From: Owenia fusiformis
Taxonomy: Eukaryota; Annelida; Polychaeta; Sabellida; Oweniidae
Assembly (NCBI GenBank): GCA_903813345.2
Contig: CAIIXF020000344.1
Location: 1-21,203, forward strand
Direction of reading: 5' to 3'
Length of the DNA stretch: 21,203 nt
Shown here: positions 10,938 to 20,485 of the stretch, piece by piece
How the letters are laid out: each line of letters begins with the position of its first letter
How positions within the stretch are numbered: the stretch's first letter is position 1
Position numbers and translations under genes: made by a program
The notes under the pieces: model-generated
The model's input: only the letters and a program-made list of their open reading frames with translations
Databases searched by the model: none
Told to the model about the DNA's origin: nothing

Positions 10938-12481
10938 TCTTGAAATTTCAAAACGCCATAACTTCCGGACCGGAAGATTTGCAGATTCGGATTCCTGACA
11001 AAATTCTACCCCTAATTCATAACTCATACGTTAAATTTGGCGAATTTTTATTTTGACCTACTTTTCTGACACGCCATAACTTCGGAACCAGAAGTCGAAT
11101 CGAAATTTGGTTTGCAGATTCGGATTTCTGAGAAAATTCTATTATTAATTCATGACTCAAACGTTAAATTTGGAGAACTTTTTTATTTTGACCTACTTTT
11201 CGGACACCGTATCTCAAAAGTGGGTCAAAATACCTTCTGACGGCAAAAGGCTAACGCTATTTGCACACTCTTGGCTATATGTATACACAATTTCGAGGAA
11301 TATAATTAAAGTGTAGTGTCAGAATCGCAAAAATAAGGATAAACTATGAATTTGACCTAGACTTTGACCTAGGGATTTTGGTGTCCAAATTTTGAAGTTA
11401 GGTAGCCTTCGAGGTTCCCTTCTTTCATAGGCTTTCATTATTTTAAGCTGTACTTAGTCTATATCTCGAATTTTACACTTCAAAAAAATCTTTTTTCCCA
11501 TTGACATAACATGGGCCACCAAATTTAGCGATTTTTGAGCTTTCAAAATGTCATAACTTCCGAACTGGATGTCAGATCGAAATTTGGTTTGCAGATTCGG
11601 ATTCCTGAGAAAATTCTTTACTTAGTTTACTTAATTCACACGTTAAATTTGGAGAATTCTTTATTTTGACCTACTTTTCGGACACCATATCTCAAAAGTG
11701 GGGCAAAATACTATTTGACGGCAAAAGGCTTACACTATAAGTACACTCTTGGCTACATGCATACAAAATTTCGAAGAATATAATTAATCTGTAGTGTCAG
11801 AATAGCAAAAATAAGAAAAAACTTTGAATTTGACCTAGATTTTGACCTATGCATTTTGGTGTCCCAATTTTGAAGCTAGATGGCTTTTAAGGTCCCATTC
11901 TTTTAAAAGCTTTTATTATATTTAGCTGAACTCAGTCTATATTTCGTATTTTCCACTTCAAAAAAATCTTTTTTCCCATTGACTTAACATGGGCACCAAA
12001 TTTAGCGATTTTTGAGCTTTCAAAACGCCATAACTTCCGAACCGGAAGTCTGATCCGAATTTGGTTTTCAGATTCGGAATCCTGAGAAAATATCCTATAA
12101 GACTCATATCCTAGACATTTGATTCGGAGAACTTTTTTTTGGACCTCGTTTTCGGACATTGATATCTCGAAATCGGTTTGAGATATCAAAAAAATAAATC
12201 GACCCTAGATTTCCTACTTTTTTATGAGGAACACAATGAAAAAAACCCGGATCGAAAATATTGAAGGACGACCGAGAAAATCGAAAAAAGTGACAAAGTA
12301 CTGGATTTGACCTAGTTCTTGACCTTTGACCTAGATAAAGATTTGACCCAATTTCTGAGGAACTAGATACTGGACCTAAATTGACCAAATGATTGACTTT
12401 ACTAGAGACCTTATGGTTATTGAGAAAACTGGTTTAGAAAAAGAAGAAGAAGAAGAAGAATAAGAAAACTGACGAAAACAA

Positions 12482-12738
12482 TAGACTCCAGATTTCATCT
12501 GGAGTCTAATAATAATAAGAATAAGAAAACTGACGAGAACAATAGACTCCAGATTTTCAATCTGGAGTCTAATAATAAGAATACTGACGAAAACAATAGA
12601 CTCCAGATTTACATCTGGAGTCTAATAATAATAAAGAAAACTGGCAAAAGCAATAGACTCCAGATTTTCATCTGGAGTCTAATAATAATAAAGAAAACTG
12701 ACGAAAGCAATAGACTCCAGATTTTCATCTGGAGTCTA
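12482..12738 (+). repeat. Cluster of five hairpins between units 8 and 9
   Basis: Hairpins lie at 12482-12508 (loop TTC), 12543-12571 (13-bp arms), 12597-12624 (TTAC), 12654-12681 (TTTC) and 12711-12738 (TTTC). The left flank shifts from the GACGAAAACAA type to GGCAAAAGCAA and GACGAAAGCAA across the cluster, while the arms stay invariant. Confidence 0.9.
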
Positions 12739-12751
12739 ATAATAATAATAA

Positions 12752-14164
12752 CTAGATTTTGGAAATTGAACGAGTTCAATTTCAGACTCCAGATCTAGAC
12801 TTTTTTTTAGCCAAGTCATCCAGAATAAGCCAAGTCATCCAAAATAAGCTAAGTCATCAAGAAAAAGAAGGATGGATGGATGGATGGATGGATGGATGAA
12901 AAAGGAAGGAAGGATTGGATAGTATAGGAAGGAACGATAGGATAGAATAGGAAAGACGGATAGAATAGAATAGGAAGAAGGGATAGAATAGGAAGGAGAG
13001 GATACGAAGCTAGGGTAGATAGGAAGGATAGGATAGGATCAGAAAGGAAGGATGGATGCATTTTTCAATATTTTCTTCTTTACTCTTGACTTTCTATCAG
13101 GATACCATCAGATCGATTTTTCTTGAAATTTCAAAACGCCATGACTTCCGAACCGGAAGTCGGATCGAAATTTGGTTTGCAGATTCGGATTCCTTACAAA
13201 ATTCTACCCCTAATTCATAACTCATACGTTAAATTTGGAAATTTTTTATTTTGACCTACTTTTTGGACACGCCATAACTTCCGAACCGGAAGTTGGATCG
13301 AAATTTGGTTTGCAGATTCGGATTCCTGACAAAATTCTTCCTTTAATTCATAACTCATATATTAAATTTGGAAAACTCTTTATTTTGACCTATTTTTCGG
13401 ACACTATATCTCAAAAGTGGGTCAAAATATTTTCTGACGGCAAAAGGCTAACACTATTAGCATATTCTTGGCTACATGTATACACAATTTCGAAGAATAT
13501 AATTGAAGTGTAGTGTCAGAATCGAAAAAATAAGGAAAACCTATGAATTTGACCTAGATTTTGACCTAGGCATTTTGGTGTCCAAATTTTCAAGCAAGAT
13601 GGCTTTTGAGGTCCCCTTTTTTTAAAGACTTTGATTATATGAAGCTGAACTCAGTCTATATTCCGTATTTTTCACTACAAAAAAATCTTTTTTCCCATTG
13701 ACTTAACATGGGCACCAATTTTAGCGATCTTTGAGTTTTCAAAACGCCATAACTTCCGAACCGGAAGTCCGATCTAAATTTGGTTTTCAGATTCGGAATC
13801 CTGGGAAAATTTGCTATAAGACCTATATCCTGGACATTTGATTCGGAGAACTTATTTTTGGACCTCGTTCTCGGACACTGATATCTCGAAATCGGTTTGA
13901 GATATCAAAAAACTAAATCGACCCTAGGTTTTCTACTTTTTTATAAGGAACACAATGAAAAAAAACCGGATCGAAAATATTGAAGGACGACCGAGAAAAT
14001 CGAAAAAAGTGACAAAGTACTGGATTTGACCTAGTTCTTGACCTTTGACCTAGATAAAAATTTGACCCAATTTCCGAGGAACTAGATTCTGGACCTAAAT
14101 TAACCAAATGACTGACTTTACTGAAAACCTTATGGTTATTGAGAAAACTGGTTTAGAATAATAA
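12752..14164 (+). repeat. Array unit 9 (beta type)
   Basis: C is the CCAAGTCATCC variant shared with units 1, 5 and 8. D (about 12869-13058) opens with seven GGAT repeats. RT relic at 13052-13120, beta monomer, T from 13694; the tail is almost absent and has no hairpin. The 5' part resembles unit 8 and the 3' part resembles units 6 and 10, which suggests exchange between units. Confidence 0.85.
13052..13120 (+). pseudogene. Ty3/Gypsy reverse-transcriptase relic, unit 9
   Basis: Same segment; the lead-in has GCA as in unit 8, and the FST Ser codon TCT is TTT. Confidence 0.7.
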
Positions 14165-14453
14165 CTAGATTTTGGAAATTGAACGAAGTTCAATTTCAGA
14201 CTCCAGATCTAGGCTTTTTTTAGCCGTGTCATCCAGAATAAGCCGAGTCATCCAGAATAAGCTGAGTCATCTAGAAATAGATGGATAAATAAAATAGGAA
14301 GGTAGGATAGGATAGAATAGGAAAGAACGATAGGATAGAATAAGAAAGAAGTATAGGATGGAATAGGAAGAAAGGATAGGATAGGAAGGATAGGAAGGAA
14401 AAGATACGAAGAAAGGATAGAAAGGAAGGATAGGATAAGATCAGATAGGAAGG

Positions 14454-14522
14454 ATGGATGCATTTTTCAACATTTTCTTCTCTACTCTTGACTTTCTATC
14501 AGGATACCATCAGATCGATTTT
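14454..14522 (+). pseudogene. Ty3/Gypsy reverse-transcriptase relic, unit 10
   Basis: Same segment; the lead-in has GCA and AACATT. Just downstream the sequence enters the 25-bp tandem duplication. Confidence 0.7.
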
Positions 14523-14570
14523 CCGAAATTTCAAAACGCCATAACTTCCGAAATTTCAAAACGCCATAAC
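14521..14570 (+). repeat. Exact 25-bp tandem duplication
   Basis: TTCCGAAATTTCAAAACGCC plus ATAAC occurs twice back to back (14521-14545 and 14546-14570), followed by a third TTCCGAA. The TTCCGAA at the edges probably mediated the slip. No other unit has it. Confidence 0.95.
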
Positions 14571-15756
14571 TTCCGAACCGGAAGTCAAATCGAAATTCGA
14601 TTGAAAGATTCGGATTCCTGACAAAATTCTACCCCTAATTCATAACTCATACGTTAAATTTGGAGATTTTTTATTTTGACCTACTTTTCGGACACGCCAT
14701 AACTTCTAAACCGGAAGTCGGATCGAAATTTAGTTTGCAGATTCGGATTCCTGACAGAATTCTACTCTTAATTCATAACTCATATATTAAATTTGGAGAA
14801 CTTTTTATTTTGACCTACTTTTCCGACACCATATCTCAAAAGTGGGTCAAAATACTTTCTGACGGCAAAAGGCTTACACTTTAAGCATATTCTTGGCTAC
14901 ATGTATACACAATTTCGAAGAATATAATTAGAGTGTAGTGTCAGAATCGAAAAAATAAGGAAAACCTATGAATTTGACCTAGATTTTGACCTAGGCATTT
15001 CGGTGTCCAAATTTTAAAGCTAGATGGCTTTTGAGGTCCCCTTCTTTTAGAGGCTTTGATTAAATGAAGCTGAACTCAGTCTTTATTCCGTATTTTTCAC
15101 TTCAAAAAAATATTTTTTCCCATTGACTTAACATGGGCACCAAATTTAGCGATTTTTGAGTTTTCAAAACGCCATAACTTCCGAACCGGAAGTCGGATCG
15201 AAATTTCGTTTTCAGATTCGGAATCCTGAGAAGATTTCCTATAAGATCAATATCCTGGACATTTGATTCGGAGAACTTTTTTTTTGACCTCGTTTTCGGA
15301 CACTGATATCTCGAAATCGATTTGAGATATCAAAAAACTAAATCGACCTTAGGTTTCCTACTTTTTTATAAGGAACACAATGAAAAAAACTCAGATCGAA
15401 AATATTGAAGGACGACCGAGAAAATCGAAAAAAGTGACAAAGTACTGGATTTGACCTAATTCTTGACTTTTGACCTAGATAAAAATTTGACCCAATTTCC
15501 GAGGAACTAGATTCTGGACCTAAATTGACCAAATGACTGACTTTACTAAAAACCTTACGGTTATTGAGAAAACGTGCTCTGAATAATAATAATAATAATA
15601 ACTAGACATGTAAATTGAACAAGTTCAATTTAAGACTCCAGATTTAATTCTTTTTTTAAGCTGAGTCATCCAGAATACTTGTAAGCTGAGTCATCCAGAA
15701 TAAGCTGATCGAGTCAGCTAGAATTTAGACATTTAGACAACTCTCCATTTTTTATC

Positions 15757-15801
15757 TTCGACTCCATTGGCTTAACATGGGGATATCATCATATCGACTT
15801 T
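15757..15801 (+). pseudogene. Decayed RT-like motif at the start of unit 11 monomers
   Basis: In frame this reads FDSIGLTWGYHHIDF, aligning residue for residue with FSTLDFLSGYHQIDF and identical at seven of fifteen positions, including GYH and IDF. It sits where the other monomers start (CATTGACTTAACATGGGG). It therefore links block E to the ordinary monomer start. Family assignment is an inference. Confidence 0.5.
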
Positions 15802-17702
15802 TCGAGACTTCAAACCGCTATAACTATCTAACCAGAAGTTAGATTGTATTTTGGTTTAAAGATTCGGACTCCTGAGAAAATTCTACCCTTAATTCATAAC
15901 TCATACATTAAATTTGGAGATTTTTTATTTTGACCTACTTTTTGGACACCATATCTCAAAAGTGGGTCAAAATACTTTCTGACGGCAAAAGGCTATCACT
16001 ATAAGCACACTCTTTGCTACCTGTATACAAAATTTCGAAGCAAATCATTAAAGTGTAATGTCAGAATCGCAAAAATAAGGAAAATTATGAATTTGCCCTA
16101 GATTTTGACCTTGGCATTTTGGTGTCCAAATTTTAAAGCTAGATAGCCTTCGAAGTCCCCTTCTTTTAAAGGCTTTCAGAATGTTAAGCTGTACTCAGTC
16201 TATATTTGGTCTTTTAGACTTCAAAAAAATCTTTTTCCCTATTGACATAACATGGGGCACCAAATTTAGCAATTTTTGAGCTTTCAAAACGCTATAACTT
16301 TCAAACAGAAAGTCGGATCGAAATTTGGTTTGCAGATTCAGATTCCTCAGAAAATTCTATCCTTATTTCATAACTCATATGCTAAATTCGGAGAACTTTT
16401 ATTTTGACCTACTTTTCGGACACCATATCTCAAAAGTGGGTCAAAATACTCTCTGACGGCAAAAGGCTAACACTATAAGCCCACTCTTTGCTACCTGTAT
16501 ACAAAATTTTGAAGCAAATCCTAAAGGTGTAGTGCCAGAATCGCAAAAATAAGGAAAAACTATGTATTTGACCTAGATTTTGACCTAGGGATTTTGGTGT
16601 CCAAATTTTAAAGCTAGATAGCCTTCGAGGTCCCCTTCTTTTATAGACTTTCAGAATCTTAAGCTGTACTCAGTCTTTATCTGGTATTTTACACTTCAAA
16701 AAAATCTTTTTTCTCATTGACATAACATGGGGCACCAAAATTAGCGATTTTAAAGCTTTCAAAACGCCATAACTTCCCAACGAAAAGTCGGATTGAAATT
16801 TGGTTTGCAGATTCGGATTCCTGAGAAAATTCTACCCTTAATTCATAACTCATAAGTTAAATTATGAGAAATTTTTATTTTGACCTACTTTACGGACACC
16901 ATATCTCAAAAGTGGGTCAAAATACTTTTTGACGGCAAAAAGCTAACACTATTAGCACACTCTTTGCTACCTGTATACAAAATTTTGAAGCAAATCCTAA
17001 AAGTGTAGTGCCAGAATCGCAAAAATAAGGAAAAACTATGAATTTGACCTAGATTTTGACCTAGGCATTTTGGTGTCCAAATTTTGAAGCTATGTAGCTT
17101 TTGAGGTCCCCTTGTTTTATAAGCATTCATTATGTTAAGCTGTACTCAGTCTACATCTTGTATTTTACACTTCGAAAAAGTCTTTTTTCCCATTGACTTA
17201 ACATAGGCACCAAATTTAGCGATTTTTGAGATTTCAAAAGGCTATAACTTCCGAACCGGATGTCGGATCAGATTTTTGTTTGCAGATTCGGATTCCTGAG
17301 ATAATTCTACACTTATTTGATAACTCACACGTTGACTTTGGAGAACTTTTTATGTTCTGACCTACTTTTCGGACGCCATATCTCAAAATCGGTAGGAGTA
17401 ATCAAAAAACGATTTGCCTTACGGAATTAGCTTTTTTTCTAAGAACATGATGAAAAAAACCCGGAGCCAAAATACCGAAGGACGACTGAGAAAACTTGTA
17501 AAATAGTGAAAACACACGATTTGACCTAGTTCTTGACCTTTGACCTAGATAAACATTTGACCTAATTTCCCAGAAACTAGGTCTCATTACCCAGCTGACT
17601 ATGTTAGCAGATTTTAGTAAGTCCTTCTAGTAGCTGAGAAAACTGGCAAAGAAAGAAAAATAATAATAATAATAATAATAATAAGAAAACTGGCAAAAGC
17701 AA

Positions 17703-17799
17703 TAGACTCCAGATGAAATCTGGAGTCTAATAATAAGAAGAAAAAGAATAATAAGAAAACTAACGAAAACAATAGACTCCAGATTTCATCTGGAGTCTA
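17703..17799 (+). repeat. Hairpin pair between units 11 and 12, one with reversed loop
   Basis: The hairpin at 17703-17729 has loop GAA, the reverse complement of the usual TTC, although its flanks keep the usual orientation. The hairpin at 17773-17799 has loop TTC. Confidence 0.9.
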
Positions 17800-17809
17800 A
17801 TAAGAATAA

Positions 17810-19580
17810 CTAGACTTTGGAAATTGAACGAAGTTCAATTTCAGACTCCAGATTGAGACCATTTTTAGCCGAGTCATCCAGAATAGGCTGAGTCATCCAG
17901 AAAAAGATGGATGAATAAAATAGGAAGGTAGGATAGGATAGAATAGGAAGGAACGATAGGATAGCATAAGACAGAAGGATAGGATCGAACAGAATAGGAA
18001 GAAAGGATATGATAGGAGAGGATAGGAAGGAAAAGATACGAAGGAAGGATAGATAGGAAGGATAGGATAGGAAGGATAGGATAGGATAAGATCAGATAGG
18101 AAGGATGGATAAATTTTTCAAAATTTTCGACTTCTCTACTCTTGACTTTCTATCAGGATACCATCAGATCGATTTTCCGAAATTGAGCTTTCAAAACGCC
18201 TTAACTTTCGAACCAGAAGTCGGATCGAAATTTGGTTTGCAGACTTGGATTCCTGAGAAAATTCTACCCTTAATTCATGACTCAAACGTTAAATTTGGAG
18301 AACTTTTTATTTTGACCTACTTTTCGGACACTATATCTCAAAAGTGGGTCGAAATATTTTCTGACGGCAAAGGCTAACACTATAAGCACACTCTTTTCTA
18401 CCTGTATACAAAATTTTGAAGCAAATCATTTAAACATAGTGTCAGAATCGCAAAAATAAGGAAAAACTATGAATTTGACCTAGATTTTGACCTAGGGATT
18501 TTGGTGTCCAAATTTTGAAGTTAAGTAGCCTTCGAGGTCTCCTTCTTTCGTAAGCTTTCATTATTTTAAGCTGTACTTAGTCTATATCTTGTATTTTACA
18601 CTTCAAAAAAATCTTTTTTCCCCTTGACATAACATGGGGCACCAAATTTAGCGATTATTGAGCTTAAAATATGTCATAACTTCCGAACCGGAAGTCAGAT
18701 CGAGATTTGATTTGCAGATTCGGATTCCTGAGAAAATTCTATACTTAAATCATAACTCAAACGTTAAATTTGGAGATTTTTTTATTTTGACCTACTTTTC
18801 GGACACCATATCTCAAAAGTGGGTCAAAAGACTTTCTGACGGCAAAAGGCTAACACTATTAGCACACTCTTGGCTACATGTATACAAAATTTCGAAGAAT
18901 ATAATTAATCTGTAGTGTCAGATTCGCAAATATAAGGAAAAACTTTGAATTTGACCTAGATTTTGACCTAGGCATTTTTGTGTCCAAATTTTTATGAAAA
19001 GAAGGTTTTGAGGTCCCTTCCTCTATGGGCTTCCATTATGTTTAGCTGTGTTTAGTCTATATCTCGTATTTTACACTTCAAAAAAATATTTTTTCCCATT
19101 GAATTAACATGGGGCACCAAATTTAGCGATTTTTGAATTTTCAAAACACCATAACTTCTGAACCGGAAGTCAGATCGAAATTTGGTTTTCAGATTCGGAA
19201 TCCTGAGAAAATTTCCTATAAGACTGATATCCTGAACATTGGATTCAGAGAACTTTTTTTTGGACCTCGTTCTCGGACATTGATATCTCGAAATCGATTT
19301 GAGATATCAAAAAACTAAATCGACCCTAGATTTTCTACTTTTTTATAAGGAACACAATGAAAAAAAACGGATCGAAAATATTGAAAGACGACCGAGAAAA
19401 TCGAAAAAAGTGACAAAGTACTGGATTTGACCTAGTTCTGGACCTTTGACCTAGATAAAAATTTGACCCAATTTCCCACCAACTAGATACTGAACCTAAA
19501 TTAACTGTATAATGGTCTTTACTGGATACCTTATAGTTATTGAAAAAACGGCTACAGAATAATAATAAGAAGAAGAATAA
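17810..19580 (+). repeat. Array unit 12 (gamma-alpha type)
   Basis: B is at 17810, D at about 17906-18110, and the best RT relic at 18105-18176. A gamma-like monomer runs to about 18620, alpha occupies about 18621-19094, and T starts at 19095. In T the DR1 motif is damaged (GGACCT t TGACCT), and the small AT-hook-like frame is broken by a one-base loss. Confidence 0.85.
18105..18176 (+). pseudogene. Ty3/Gypsy reverse-transcriptase relic, unit 12 (best preserved)
   Basis: The frame reads MDKFFKIFD then FSTLDFLSGYHQIDF and has one codon (GAC) more than the other copies, bringing it closest to the family pattern. The open frame continues into monomer sequence with no RT similarity, so it remains a fragment. 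Confidence 0.75.
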
Positions 19581-19680
19581 CTAGATTGGAGAAATTGAAC
19601 AAGTTCAATTCAAGACTCCAGATTTAGATTGTTTATCTCAAAACCATTTTGAGATCTAATATTAATGAAAGGGTTGAGAT

Positions 19681-19709
19681 TGTTACAATTTGGTGGCAGC
19701 GGTGGGATT
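19681..19709 (+). mobile_element. LTR end and tRNA-Leu primer-binding site of an LTR retrotransposon
   Basis: TGTTACA (19681-19687) has the CA end typical of LTRs. After three bases comes TGGTGGCAGCGGTGGGATT (19691-19709), a perfect 19-nt complement of the animal tRNA-Leu 3' end including CCA (AATCCCACCGCTGCCA-CCA). This is the primer-binding-site geometry used by LTR retrotransposons. It is not in the other units, and no gag or pol frame follows. A matching LTR start was not identified. Confidence 0.8.
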
Positions 19710-19853
19710 TTTTTGAGATTTCAAAAGCCCATAACTTGTAAACCGGAAGTCGGATCTCAATTTTGTTTTCAGATTCGGAATCCCGAGAAAATTTTATATT
19801 AAAACCTTAATTTGAACTTTGATATAAATGAGAAATAAAAAAATATCGGTCCG

Positions 19854-19889
19854 ATTGACATGACATGGGGATATCATCAAATCATTTTT
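19854..19889 (+). pseudogene. Decayed RT-like motif in unit 13
   Basis: In frame this reads IDMTWGYHQIIF, retaining GYHQI and the Asp upstream of it. Like the unit 11 copy it sits at a monomer start. Nothing else in the surrounding frame resembles RT. Confidence 0.5.
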
Positions 19890-20342
19890 TCAAAATTTCA
19901 AAATGTCTTAACTCCTGAACCGGGAGTCGGATCACAATTTCGTTTTCAGATTCAGAATTTTGAGACAATTTTCTATTACATTAATACCAATTTTAATGGA
20001 TTTGGAACATTTAAAAAATTCAACTTTTTTTTAAAGTCAAATTTCTCAAAATTCTTTAAAGTTACAATAAAAAAAATTAGTTCCCTTAAAAGCGCTCCTT
20101 CTTAGCTACACGATGAAAAAAAAATTAAGAAAAAATAATTAACCATAACAAAGATAATTGACAATTTTTAGATTTGACCTAGATTTTGACCTTTGACCTA
20201 GATAAAAATTTGACCTCATTTCCCAGAAACTAAGTCACATACCCTAACTGACCATGTAATTAGATTTACTCTAAGTCTTCTGGTTACTGAGAAATCGTGC
20301 TAAGAAGAATAAGAATAAGAATAAGAATACAGGCAAAAGCAA

Positions 20343-20485
20343 TAGACTCCAGATTTTCAATCTGGAGTCTAATAATAATAATAAGAATAAGAAAACTGAC
20401 GAAAACAATAGACTCCAGATTTCATCTGGAGTCTAATAAGAAAACTGGCAAAAGCAATAGACTCCAGATTTTCATCTGGAGTCTA
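20343..20485 (+). repeat. Cluster of three hairpins at the right end of the array
   Basis: Hairpins lie at 20343-20371 (13-bp arms), 20409-20435 (loop TTC) and 20458-20485 (loop TTTC). The last one ends about 17 bp from the predicted splice donor of the minus-strand exon. Confidence 0.9.

Larger units (their letters stand above)
10584..12751 (+). repeat. Array unit 8 (gamma-alpha type, extra monomer)
   Basis: Blocks are B, C in the CCAAGTCATCCAAAATAAGC variant, D at about 10699-10876, and E at 10869-10937. The truncated F monomer has lost about 16 bp after CCGGAAG. A gamma monomer runs to 11496, alpha occupies 11497-11974 (478 bp) and T starts at 11975. The tail at about 12436-12751 holds five hairpins, the most in the window. 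Confidence 0.85.
14165..15601 (+). repeat. Array unit 10 (beta type) with a 25-bp duplication
   Basis: It contains D at about 14281-14460, RT relic at 14454-14522, an exact 25-bp duplication at 14521-14570 at the start of F, a beta monomer, T from 15119, and a short AAT tail. The DR1 motif in T is damaged (TGACTT t TGACCT). Confidence 0.85.
15602..17809 (+). repeat. Array unit 11 (diverged, three delta monomers)
   Basis: Block B is diverged (CTAGACATGTAAATTGAAC), C is irregular, and D is absent. Three consecutive monomers follow: about 15763-16237, 16238-16712 and 16713-17188 (475, 475 and 476 bp), then T at 17189-17640. The delta monomers share features such as CTCTTTGCTACCTGTATAC and GAAGCAAATC that are not in the alpha or beta types. 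The tail at about 17641-17809 has two hairpins. It looks like an older, simpler form of the array, a head-to-tail run of one monomer. Confidence 0.85.

Noticed and set aside
373-13513. Recurring plus-strand frames of about 92 codons (373-651, 1896-2174, 3340-3618, 4764-5042, 13235-13513 and shorter versions)
   Set aside because: They are repeat sequence read through: homologous copies stop early, changes are often amino-acid altering, one DNA phrase is read in two frames, and no protein domain is visible.
815-15532. Recurring minus-strand frames of about 64 codons in T (starting MVNLG)
   Set aside because: They are highly similar between units only because T is homogenised. Differences are mostly nonsynonymous, there is no recognisable domain, and flanking context is satellite.
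16906-17130. 74-codon minus-strand frame in unit 11
   Set aside because: It lies wholly in a delta monomer and is not open in the neighbouring monomers.
19681-19720. tRNA-Leu gene
   Set aside because: Only the 3'-terminal 19 nt complement including CCA is present; no cloverleaf or internal promoter boxes follow.
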